A program made the translations under genes and the position numbers. The notes below the pieces were generated by a model. The model was not told the DNA's origin. It searched no databases and saw nothing but the letters and a program-made list of their open reading frames with translations. This document shows, one piece after another, positions 1-6,609 of a DNA stretch of 9,740 bases; within the stretch, counting starts at the first letter, position 1; each line of letters begins with the position of its first letter. The stretch lies in assembly GCA_002440765.1 (NCBI GenBank), contig DJVC01000045.1, positions 1-9,740 on the forward strand, read 5' to 3'. This stretch comes from a bacterium UBP3_UBA6266. Its GTDB lineage: Bacteria; Auribacterota; UBA6266.

Positions 1-402
1 CCGGATCAGCCTGCCGTAACACCCGCTTATCGTTTTCATGCACGATTCATATTCTTCCCTCAGTCCGGCGTCCGATTTAAATACGGGAGGTATAATATAA
101 GCGAAATCTTCATTTTTGACATATCGCTGGCTCTGCTGCGAATAAGAAGCTATCCGATGCCTGACAAGCTGATGTGTCAAAGCTCTGGAAACCCCTGCAA
201 CCGCAAAGGTGAATTCGGCATGTTCAAGCGGGCTCTCATGACCCGAAGATACTATTTTCCTGATAAAAAGGGATTTTGCCTGTTTCGATATTTTTTTATC
301 CCGGAATATGTCCGCCGCAAACCGGACGGAATAACACTGCCGGCAGGCAGAGTATATGACGTTTACCGCATTATTTGTTGATTCCAGTAATTTTACCTTC
401 AT
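1..402 (-). CDS. thyX: Flavin-dependent thymidylate synthase ThyX, N-terminal part (cut by left window edge)
   Basis: ThyX methylates dUMP to dTMP with methylenetetrahydrofolate as carbon donor and FAD/NADPH as reductant; it is the alternative to ThyA. Translating the minus strand gives an open frame that runs off the left edge, so about 134 N-terminal residues are seen of a protein usually 210-260 long. The ThyX signature RHRX7S is complete: RHRIASYSQQSQRY begins at residue 81. It follows the family's conserved HESPLEHAEFTF segment (from about residue 55). I prefer the ATG at 402 (MKVKLLEST, the usual ThyX beginning). An in-frame ATG at 411 would add only three residues (MDS) and lies too close to the likely -10 element at 413-418 to be in the transcript. 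There is no Shine-Dalgarno sequence before either ATG. The gene is divergent from priA. Identification is firm; the start is less sure. Confidence 0.96.
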   Translation of the reverse strand, partial: MKVKLLESTNNAVNVIYSACRQCYSVRFAADIFRDKKISKQAKSLFIRKIVSSGHESPLEHAEFTFAVAGVSRALTHQLVRHRIASYSQQSQRYVKNEDFAYIIPPVFKSDAGLREEYESCMKTISGCYGRLIR

Positions 403-412
403 GCTGTCCATA

Positions 413-443
413 TTTATACCATATATCCATAATTCTTTCACAA
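413..443 (-). promoter_or_regulatory. Probable thyX promoter with extended -10 next to the start codon
   Basis: On the minus strand, TGG-TATAAA (421-413) is a near-consensus extended -10 element. A possible -35, TTGTGA (443-438), lies 19 bases further upstream. Only 10 bases separate the -10 from the ATG at 402, so transcription should begin about 3-5 bases before that codon. That predicts an almost leaderless mRNA and argues against the ATG at 411. This is a prediction from motif and spacing; no start-site data are available. Confidence 0.5.
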
Positions 444-506
444 GACTAAACAATATCATACAGTTTATCAAGCGATAATTAATTTACATTTCTTGATCTT
501 AGGCAT

Positions 507-515
507 TGTGATAAC
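507..515 (+). promoter_or_regulatory. Weak candidate extended -10 for priA
   Basis: TGT-GATAAC matches the extended -10 pattern TGN-TATAAT at the TG and at four of six hexamer bases. It ends 10 bases before the preferred priA ATG at 526. No good -35 lies at 16-18 bases upstream. By itself this is weak; it is listed because the distance equals that of the stronger elements before thyX and the PilZ gene, and because priA has no visible Shine-Dalgarno sequence. Confidence 0.25.
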
Positions 516-525
516 ATTCTTCATT

Positions 526-2736
526 ATGATCGCAAAAGTTGTATTGGAAATTCCCGTGTTCATGGAATTTGACTATATTATTCCGGAAAACCTGCTTTCG
601 ACCGTTTCCCCCGGCACAATGGTAAAAGTCCCTTTCAGGAATAAAATTCTGCGCGGGTACATTATAAATATCTCCCATACTTCAATCCGGTCTAAATTGA
701 AAGAAATCATCAGCGTCATAAATGAAAAACCGGCACTTTCCCAAAATCTGATAAAACTTGCATCATGGATATCGGAATATTATTTGTGCCCTCTCGGCAT
801 AGTTTACAGGTCTTTTCTCCCTCCAGGTATAAGAAACAACATAAAAGGAAGAAAAGATTACAGGGTCATTTCTTCTTTACCCTTAGACCGGCTTTCGGAC
901 ATAGCGGAAAAAATGCAAAAAAAATCGCCAAAGCAGTCCTCTGTTCTGCGATTTATCTGTTCTCATACGGAAAAAAAAGAATTCGATATGCCGAAACTCG
1001 TATCCGCCGCAAAATGCTCAAAACAGGCGATAATTTCCCTGGTTGAAAAAGGTTTTCTTTCCCTGAGGCCTGTTTGCGCTTCCGAAAAAGACGAAATATC
1101 TTTCCCCTATCCTCTTGTACATGAAATCAAGTTAACGGAGGAACAGGAAAGTTCCTTAAAAAAAATAACCGGATCGATACAAAAAAATGAATTTTGCTCC
1201 TATTTGCTCCATGGCGTAACAGGAAGCGGGAAAACAGAAATTTATATCAAATCAATAAATCACGCACTCCAATATTCAAAAGGAGCTATAGTCCTGGTGC
1301 CGGAAATATCACTGACCCCTCAAACGATTGACAGATTCCGAAGGAGAATAAGCGAGCCTATGGCGATTATTCACAGCGGCTTGTCCGACGGACAGCGTTC
1401 AGAACAGTGGGAAAAAATTTCCAAAGGACTCGCAAAGATAGTAATCGGCGCCAGATCGGCCATTTTCGCCCCTGTTAAGGATTTAGGCTTAATAATCGTG
1501 GATGAAGAACATGAAAGAAGTTACAAACAGGAAGACAGCCCTAAATACAATGCAAGAGACGTAGCGGTAATGAGAGGAAAATCGGAAAATGCTACGGTAG
1601 TTCTCGGCTCGGCTACTCCATCTTTAGAATCGTACTACAATACAATTACGGGAAAATATAAATTACTTTCACTGCTGAACAGAGTCGACGGCAAAACACT
1701 TCCGTCCGTCGAGGTCATTGACATGCGGTCGGACAGGCAAAATATCAAACTATCGTGTTCTGAAGAATTAGCCGGGGAAATAGAGTCAAGAATTTTAAAG
1801 AAAGAGCAGACTATCCTGTTCATCAACAGGCGCGGTTTCTCGTCATCGGTAATATGTCCGTCCTGCGGCGAAACAATAAAATGCAAAAATTGCAGCGTAT
1901 CAATGACATATCATAAATCAAAAAAATTGCTTTTTTGCCATTTGTGCGGTTATCACAGAAGGCTTTCATCTGTATGTCCGACGTGTTCAAATCCAAAACT
2001 AATACAGCTCGGACTTGGCACAGAAAAAGTTGAATATCATATTCAGAAACTATTCCCTCACGCAAAACTGCTCAGGATGGACTCTGACACAACTTCTTTC
2101 AGAAATGCCCACAGAAAACTATTAACAGATTTTGCAAATAAAAAATACGATATCCTGATAGGGACTCAAATGGTGGCAAAAGGTCTGGACTTTCCCGATG
2201 TTACCTTGGTAGGAATAATATTTGCCGATTTATCTCTTTCTCTCCCCGACTTCCGTTCCGCCGAAGTCACTTATCAACTGCTCACACAGGTCTCGGGAAG
2301 ATCAGGAAGAGGCGCCGTCCCGGGTAAGGTTATAATACAGACATGTTTGCCCGGGCATTATTCTGTAACTTCTTCCGCTAAACATTCTTATATGGACTTC
2401 ATCAATAAAGAACTGCGGTTTCGCAAGGAACTCAAATATCCTCCTTTTACCCATATCATAAACTTTACCATCTCCGGAAAAAATGAGTCACATGTCCGAA
2501 ATAAAGCCGAGTTCCTGCACGGAACCGTTCTTAAAAACAAACCTGACGGCATCGATATCTTAGGACCCGCTCCGGCAGCGATTCAAAAAACAAAATCCAA
2601 TTTCAGATGGCAGATATTGATAAAAAGCCATAATATCCGAAAACTGCACGCAACAGCAAAAGAGTTGTTAAACAAATCATCTTCGATAAAAGGAATAAAA
2701 ATATCTGCTGATGTTGATCCCCTGTCTTTATTGTAA
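526..2736 (+). CDS. priA: Primosomal protein N', replication restart helicase PriA
   Basis: PriA is a 3'-to-5' superfamily 2 DNA helicase that recognises stalled or repaired forks and reloads the replisome. The 736-residue product has the normal length and domain order: a 3'-DNA-binding domain at the N-terminus (IAKVVLEIP, then FDYIIP), a winged-helix segment, and the helicase core. Core motifs are Walker A GVTGSGKT (230-237), DEEH (326-329, the usual PriA form of the DEAH box), GSATPSLES (near 361), GTQMVAKGLDFP (546-557) and QVSGRSGRG (588-596). Eight cysteines in four CxxC pairs (444/447, 453/456, 471/474, 484/487) form the family's two zinc sites. The C-terminus DVDPLSLL is typical. The frame is open back to a TTG at 493, but homologues begin at the MIAKV methionine, so I start at 526. 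No Shine-Dalgarno sequence is visible. The ATPase and zinc motifs look intact. Confidence 0.97.
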   Translation: MIAKVVLEIPVFMEFDYIIPENLLSTVSPGTMVKVPFRNKILRGYIINISHTSIRSKLKEIISVINEKPALSQNLIKLASWISEYYLCPLGIVYRSFLPPGIRNNIKGRKDYRVISSLPLDRLSDIAEKMQKKSPKQSSVLRFICSHTEKKEFDMPKLVSAAKCSKQAIISLVEKGFLSLRPVCASEKDEISFPYPLVHEIKLTEEQESSLKKITGSIQKNEFCSYLLHGVTGSGKTEIYIKSINHALQYSKGAIVLVPEISLTPQTIDRFRRRISEPMAIIHSGLSDGQRSEQWEKISKGLAKIVIGARSAIFAPVKDLGLIIVDEEHERSYKQEDSPKYNARDVAVMRGKSENATVVLGSATPSLESYYNTITGKYKLLSLLNRVDGKTLPSVEVIDMRSDRQNIKLSCSEELAGEIESRILKKEQTILFINRRGFSSSVICPSCGETIKCKNCSVSMTYHKSKKLLFCHLCGYHRRLSSVCPTCSNPKLIQLGLGTEKVEYHIQKLFPHAKLLRMDSDTTSFRNAHRKLLTDFANKKYDILIGTQMVAKGLDFPDVTLVGIIFADLSLSLPDFRSAEVTYQLLTQVSGRSGRGAVPGKVIIQTCLPGHYSVTSSAKHSYMDFINKELRFRKELKYPPFTHIINFTISGKNESHVRNKAEFLHGTVLKNKPDGIDILGPAPAAIQKTKSNFRWQILIKSHNIRKLHATAKELLNKSSSIKGIKISADVDPLSLL

Positions 2737-2738
2737 AA

Positions 2739-3755
2739 CTAATGCCGGTAGTACCTGTCGCGGTAGTCAAATCTGAAATACCTGTCACCGCTTCTATAAT
2801 AAAACCCAAGCCTGTTGGCTGCCCATGAATTCACATACCTATAGCCGAAAGGCCTCCATGTATTATAAGATACGAAAGGATATGAATAATAGGGTGTATA
2901 GGCAACGGCATATTGATATTTTTCCGCCTCAATCTTCTCTTTCTCAAGTTTCAGACTTTTTGCCTCTTTTTCTTCCGCAGCATTTCTGTCTATTTGAGAA
3001 TCGGCGGAAGCCCTCAAAGCCTTCTGAGTTTCTACAGGAATCTCTTTCGGTCCGGCCACCGTCTCCCCGGCAGGGTTCCAACCCGGAGGCGGAGGGACTA
3101 TATCCTTATCGCCTTTTCTGAACTTTTTAGCCATAAGGTAGCATTCCCTCGCATCATCTTTCCTACCCATCATTTTATAAACTGCGGCTATCTGGTTCAT
3201 TCCATTGGCACTCTGCCCATCCTCAGCAAGAAGCCTTGCTTCCTCAAGGCATTTCATAGACATGTCAACATTCTTTATTTCCAACGCTACTTTGGCAATT
3301 TCGACAAGCCCGTAAAGGTTCTTTGCGGACAATGCAATTTTATATGAAGAATCTATGGCAGCTTGCCCTTTAGCATTCACTTTAAACTCCAAAGGCATAT
3401 TCAGCAGCGCAACGCTTGCTGCCAGGCATCCCCTCCAATCGGAATTATTTTTGGCAATTATAAAAGCTTCTCCGAAATACTTGATGCCTTCATCAGGTTT
3501 ATTACAGGCCAGAAGGCCGTAACCTGATTCCATACATCCTTGCCATGATTCCAGCAAGACAGCTATTTCTCCCGCCTCGGCAAATTTTTGACCGGCAGAC
3601 CCCATTTTTCCTTTAGAAAGCATAAACAAACCGGTGGCATGCATATTCTGCATGTTTTCTTCAGAATTTTCGGCGTTTTCGGAAAACACATCACACGAAA
3701 AAGCCAACCCCATGATAATCACAAGCAAAATTGATTTTTTAAAAAAAGTTTCCAT
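2739..3755 (-). CDS. Predicted exported TPR-like protein with a Tyr/Arg-rich C-terminal tail, function unknown
   Basis: I do not recognise a named family. The 338-residue product starts with a signal peptide: METFFKK, a hydrophobic stretch to about residue 20, then AFSC at 18-21. The cysteine suggests a lipoprotein, but Phe at -2 is not a normal lipobox, so secretion or membrane anchoring is also possible. Residues 40-215 are helical and TPR-like: WQGC at 71 and WRGC at 107 recur 36 residues apart, and the last unit (GMNQIAAVYKMMGRKDDARE) fits a TPR. A proline linker (PPPPGWNP, 221-228) and a charged helix (about 250-279) follow. The final 59 residues (280-338) hold 15 Tyr, 5 Phe, 2 Trp and 9 Arg, ending DRYFRFDYRDRYYRH. 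An SD, AGGGGAA, precedes the ATG. The gene is convergent with priA and divergent from ridA. An envelope scaffold or binding protein is possible, but function is unknown. Confidence 0.85.
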   Translation of the reverse strand: METFFKKSILLVIIMGLAFSCDVFSENAENSEENMQNMHATGLFMLSKGKMGSAGQKFAEAGEIAVLLESWQGCMESGYGLLACNKPDEGIKYFGEAFIIAKNNSDWRGCLAASVALLNMPLEFKVNAKGQAAIDSSYKIALSAKNLYGLVEIAKVALEIKNVDMSMKCLEEARLLAEDGQSANGMNQIAAVYKMMGRKDDARECYLMAKKFRKGDKDIVPPPPGWNPAGETVAGPKEIPVETQKALRASADSQIDRNAAEEKEAKSLKLEKEKIEAEKYQYAVAYTPYYSYPFVSYNTWRPFGYRYVNSWAANRLGFYYRSGDRYFRFDYRDRYYRH

Positions 3756-3762
3756 TTTTCAG

Positions 3763-3769
3763 TTCCCCT
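3763..3769 (-). promoter_or_regulatory. Ribosome binding site of the exported TPR-like protein
   Basis: AGGGGAA on the minus strand lies 7 bases before the ATG at 3755. It is a clear Shine-Dalgarno sequence and supports that start, which also gives a well-formed signal peptide. Confidence 0.7.
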
Positions 3770-3816
3770 ATTTAAAATATATTGTTAAATTTATATTAAA
3801 CGACAACAAAAACAAG
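3770..3816. promoter_or_regulatory. AT-rich divergent intergenic region between the exported protein gene and ridA
   Basis: The divergent genes share a 73-base gap, so both promoters must lie here or inside the facing gene. The core is very AT-rich, with TATATT (3792-3797) as one possible ridA -10 and several overlapping TATA-like strings on the minus strand. None has a convincing -35 at proper spacing, so I do not assign exact elements. Confidence 0.35.
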
Positions 3817-3822
3817 AAGGAG
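3817..3822 (+). promoter_or_regulatory. Ribosome binding site of ridA
   Basis: AAGGAG lies 6 bases before the ATG at 3829. It is a near-consensus Shine-Dalgarno sequence and fixes the ridA start. Confidence 0.8.
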
Positions 3823-3828
3823 TGACAT

Positions 3829-4203
3829 ATGAAACAGATTACCACAAATTCGGCCCCCAAGGCAATAGGACCCTATTCCCAGGCAATATTATCGAATAAT
3901 CTGCTGTTTGTCTCGGGCCAGATACCGATAGACCCGTCAACCGGCAAACCGGTTACAGGAAGCCCGGCGCTTCAGACAGAAACTATTTTAAAGAATATAG
4001 GTGAAATATTGAAGAAAGCCGGTTGTACATATAAGAACATAATCAAAACGGAAATTTTCCTAACCGGAATGGACTGTTTTGCAGAAGTTAACGAGGCGTA
4101 CAGCTCTTTTTTCTCAGAACCATATCCCGCAAGGACGACAGCAGAGGTGTCTTCTCTGCCCAAAGGGGCCTCTGTAGAAATTTCGGTAATAGCCGCCCTT
4201 TAA
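3829..4203 (+). CDS. ridA: RidA family 2-iminobutanoate/2-iminopropanoate deaminase
   Basis: RidA (YjgF/YER057c/UK114 family) hydrolyses reactive enamine/imine intermediates, such as 2-aminoacrylate released by PLP-dependent dehydratases, to 2-oxoacids and ammonia. It is a small cytosolic enzyme, usually a trimer. The 124-residue product spans the whole family length. Visible motifs are IGPYSQAI (13-20), FVSGQIPIDP (27-36), the Arg of YPARTTAEV (R102, matching the substrate-carboxylate-binding R105 of E. coli) and LPKGASVEISVIAAL at the end, including the conserved Glu at 117. The Cys found in E. coli ARSC is Thr here, which is common. The start is supported by a strong Shine-Dalgarno sequence. 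The gene is followed after 54 bases by the PilZ gene on the same strand, which has its own promoter-like element. Housekeeping metabolite repair is the likely role. Confidence 0.95.
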   Translation: MKQITTNSAPKAIGPYSQAILSNNLLFVSGQIPIDPSTGKPVTGSPALQTETILKNIGEILKKAGCTYKNIIKTEIFLTGMDCFAEVNEAYSSFFSEPYPARTTAEVSSLPKGASVEISVIAAL

Positions 4204-4207
4204 TGAG

Positions 4208-4248
4208 TTGACACATTTAAAGCATATTGATAGCATTTATGGTATAAT
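4208..4248 (+). promoter_or_regulatory. Promoter region of the TPR-PilZ gene: consensus extended -10, plus a second possible promoter
   Basis: TGG-TATAAT (4240-4248) is a perfect extended -10 and ends 9 bases before the ATG at 4258. Initiation should fall about 2-4 bases before the ATG, giving an almost leaderless mRNA. A perfect TTGACA sits at 4208-4213, but 29 bases from this -10, too far to pair with it. It could pair at 17 bases with TAGCAT (4231-4236), four of six matches, for an alternative start near 4243 that would include AGGTGG (4250-4255). Two AGCAT copies (4221-4225 and 4232-4236) lie 11 bases apart between these elements and could be operator half-sites. No ridA terminator hairpin is seen. 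Confidence 0.55.
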
Positions 4249-4257
4249 CAGGTGGTT

Positions 4258-5868
4258 ATGATAAATTGGTCTGAAAAGAAAAAGTTACATGGACTGGAAA
4301 AATTAATTCAGGATAACGAGTTTTCCCTTGCCGAATCAGAGTGCAACAAGCTGATCTCAACACTAAAAGAAAAAAGCTTTATCCCGCGTGAATTCATTTC
4401 CGAATTGTTTTTTTTCAGATCAAAAATAGAACTTTCAAAATGTAACTATGAATCAGCATTTTCTTCTTTGCTGGAAGCCATCGGCTATGACTTTGATCCA
4501 GAGGAGAATATGCCTTTTTTTGACAAGTTAATTCCAAAAATATCTTCTTTGAATGATACACATGTCCAGATGATAAAAAGCCTTATCCAGATGGAGAAAG
4601 ATACTCCACAGGTATTGGTGCTGCTTATACGGCACATTGATACTCAATGGTCTCCCTACCAGAAATACCGGTCGGCAGAGTATAAATCATGGTGTGAAAG
4701 AGCGTTTAAAAAATTTGGACTGAGAGATAGTTTTATCCTCGAGGAGTTGGGAAGATGTTATATCGTATCAGAGGAAGATAAAATCGAAGTTTACGAAATA
4801 TGCAGGGAATTAGGCTCTTCATTTACCGATCTGCTTTACAGGGCCGGCATTGTATGCATAAGGGTGAACCGATATGATATCGCAGAAAAAATACTCCTTT
4901 CCATCATAAGGGCGGAAAAAGCCAAATATCTTCTAAAACCCCCAAAAATGGACTACCATTTTCCGGCGTATGTCGCCCTCGGTGATATCTGCTGTTTTGT
5001 AAAAAAAGGAGAGTTTATAAAGGACGGAATTTTTTATTATCAGGAAGCTTTGAAATTAAATAAAAAATGCGCAAGCCTATACAACAGGCTTGGAGACGTT
5101 TACAGAAAAATGAAAGGACACCAGAACCTTGAGGCATCAAAAGACTTCTATCTGAAAGCGCTTGAAGTCGACAATGATAATACAAAAGCAAGGTACTGGC
5201 TGGGAACGGCTTTTCTTTCCGAAGGCGAATATGAAACGGCATTCGGTTATTTTAATTTAATCTCAAATGAAAAACCCGACTTCCCCGATATAAACCGGAA
5301 AATTATAGAATGTTCAGAATTCATTGCGGAATCATATGTTAAAAAAGGAGAAAAAGATAAGGCAAAGGCTATTTGTCAGGATCTGATTGAACAGGACAGT
5401 AACAATCTCAAAGCTCAGATGATATTAAAAGAAATCGGAACCATATCCGCGGATCCATTTGATGACAGCCATTCTCCGCTGGAAACAACCGATAAGAAGA
5501 GACACAGGAGAAAATATCCCCGGGCTAACACAAATCTCAACGCAACTACAAAAATCATAAGGGATGAATTAAAATATTTAAATTTAATACCCGAACGCAT
5601 ATCGTCCAAAATTTCAAACATCAGCGCAAGCGGAGCTGTAATAGAAATTCCATTACACAAAAAAGAACCCGTATTGCTCGGCTCAATGACTGAAGTAGAA
5701 TTGTATTTACCCGGCAGCCGGGATCCTGTCCATATCAGAGGACCCGTAGTGCGGTTTCTCACATCCTATTCGGGAATAAATGACAGTGTAGGATTCGCAA
5801 TAAACTTCACGGATATATCACAATTCTCCAAAGAAAAGATAATAGACTACGTGGAACAGCACAGATAG
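4258..5868 (+). CDS. TPR-repeat protein with C-terminal PilZ (c-di-GMP-binding) domain
   Basis: The 536-residue product has no signal peptide or membrane segment and should be cytosolic. Residues 1-230 are helical with no family I can name, probably degenerate TPR-like helices. About 234-393 holds clearer TPRs (for example FPAYVALGDICCFVKKGEF, then ASLYNRLGDVYRKMKG and ARYWLGTAFLSEGEYETAF). A polar linker (about 396-415) leads to a PilZ domain. Both c-di-GMP contact motifs are there: RxxxR as RKYPR (418-422) and [D/N]xSxxG as NISASG (454-459), followed by strands that include RGPVVRF. The protein should bind c-di-GMP and signal through the TPR surface to a partner; that is inferred from the families. 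The ATG at 4258 is preferred. A GTG at 4252 would add two residues, and it begins only 3 bases after the -10 element. The gene faces the polysaccharide operon; 7 bases separate the stops. Confidence 0.88.
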   Translation: MINWSEKKKLHGLEKLIQDNEFSLAESECNKLISTLKEKSFIPREFISELFFFRSKIELSKCNYESAFSSLLEAIGYDFDPEENMPFFDKLIPKISSLNDTHVQMIKSLIQMEKDTPQVLVLLIRHIDTQWSPYQKYRSAEYKSWCERAFKKFGLRDSFILEELGRCYIVSEEDKIEVYEICRELGSSFTDLLYRAGIVCIRVNRYDIAEKILLSIIRAEKAKYLLKPPKMDYHFPAYVALGDICCFVKKGEFIKDGIFYYQEALKLNKKCASLYNRLGDVYRKMKGHQNLEASKDFYLKALEVDNDNTKARYWLGTAFLSEGEYETAFGYFNLISNEKPDFPDINRKIIECSEFIAESYVKKGEKDKAKAICQDLIEQDSNNLKAQMILKEIGTISADPFDDSHSPLETTDKKRHRRKYPRANTNLNATTKIIRDELKYLNLIPERISSKISNISASGAVIEIPLHKKEPVLLGSMTEVELYLPGSRDPVHIRGPVVRFLTSYSGINDSVGFAINFTDISQFSKEKIIDYVEQHR

Positions 5869-5875
5869 GGGAAAA

Positions 5876-6607
5876 TCAGATCTCGTCCAGTATCTTTTTA
5901 ATGTCTTCCCACACATACTCCCTGTTTTTCCGCGAATAATTCCTGAGAAGATAGGCGGGGTGAAAGGTCGGCATCAATTTAATTCCCCTGTAATCAAAAA
6001 ACCTTCCTCTTATTTTAGTGATTCCCTCGCGCGTTTTGAGCAATGTTTGAGCGGCAAAGTTCCCTAACGTGCAAATAACCTTCGGTTTTATAAACTCTAT
6101 CTGTTTTAACAAGTAGGGTTCGCAGCAATTAATTTCTTCAGGCAAAGGATTTCTATTTTCGGGAGGACGGCATTTTAAAATGTTCGCTATAAAAACATCA
6201 TCTCTGCGCAGTTTCATGCCTTTTGTAACAATATCGGTCAGTAATTGCCCCGCTCTTCCGACGAAAGGCTTTCCCTGCAGGTCTTCTTCGGAACCCGGCG
6301 CTTCACCAATAAACATAAGGTCAGCAGCAGGATTTCCCTCTCCGAATACCGCATTTTTTCGCAAATTTCCCAGAGGGCATTTTCTGCATTTGCTGACCAT
6401 TGCCTTCAATGTTTCCAAACTGCCCGCCGCACTTATTTCAGTATCGGATATACCCGATTCAAATAAATCCGGCTTCCTGGAGATACCTTTTTGAACGGCT
6501 GGGGCGGAAGAAGCAACAAAATTTATCCCTTTTTTCTTTTTTTCCTTCAGATAATCTATCGTGGAATCTACAAGATCTGCCAAATCATTTTTTATTTTAT
6601 TATCCAA
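5876..6607 (-). CDS. udg: Family 4 (Fe-S) uracil-DNA glycosylase with N-terminal extension
   Basis: This enzyme removes uracil from DNA to start base-excision repair. Of 243 residues, about 74-243 form the glycosylase. C74 and C77 (CRKC), C146 (KCRPP) and C162 match the 4Fe-4S ligands of family 4, and the spacings C77-C146 (69) and C146-C162 (16) equal those I recall for Thermus UDGa (C17, C86, C102). The active-site motif GEAPGSEED (101-109) and HPAYLLR (216-222) are intact. The first 65 or so residues are a Lys-rich, low-complexity extension, as seen in some bacterial members formerly called SPO1 DNA polymerase-related. The start codon is TTG at 6607. It is supported by GGAG seven bases upstream, and no in-frame ATG occurs until residue 70. 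It starts 2 bases after the aminotransferase stop and is the last gene of the sugar operon. Confidence 0.93.
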   Translation of the reverse strand: MDNKIKNDLADLVDSTIDYLKEKKKKGINFVASSAPAVQKGISRKPDLFESGISDTEISAAGSLETLKAMVSKCRKCPLGNLRKNAVFGEGNPAADLMFIGEAPGSEEDLQGKPFVGRAGQLLTDIVTKGMKLRRDDVFIANILKCRPPENRNPLPEEINCCEPYLLKQIEFIKPKVICTLGNFAAQTLLKTREGITKIRGRFFDYRGIKLMPTFHPAYLLRNYSRKNREYVWEDIKKILDEI

Positions 6608-6609
6608 AA

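Noticed and set aside
157..381. A 74-codon plus-strand open frame at the left edge
   Set aside because: It lies entirely opposite the thyX coding frame, whose translation contains unmistakable ThyX motifs.
493..525. Upstream TTG start giving priA 11 more residues
   Set aside because: Family proteins begin at the MIAKV methionine, no Shine-Dalgarno precedes the TTG, and the added residues are not family-like.
1501..1512. DEEH in place of DEAH in the PriA helicase motif
   Set aside because: DEEH is the normal form of motif II in PriA proteins, so it is not a mutation.
2913..3347. A 144-codon plus-strand open frame
   Set aside because: It is antisense to the exported TPR-like protein, which has a signal peptide, repeats and a ribosome binding site; the plus-strand product has no recognisable features.
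4208..4248. TTGACA and TATAAT taken as one sigma-70 promoter
   Set aside because: The spacing is 29 bases, far from the 16-18 needed; they are treated as separate elements.
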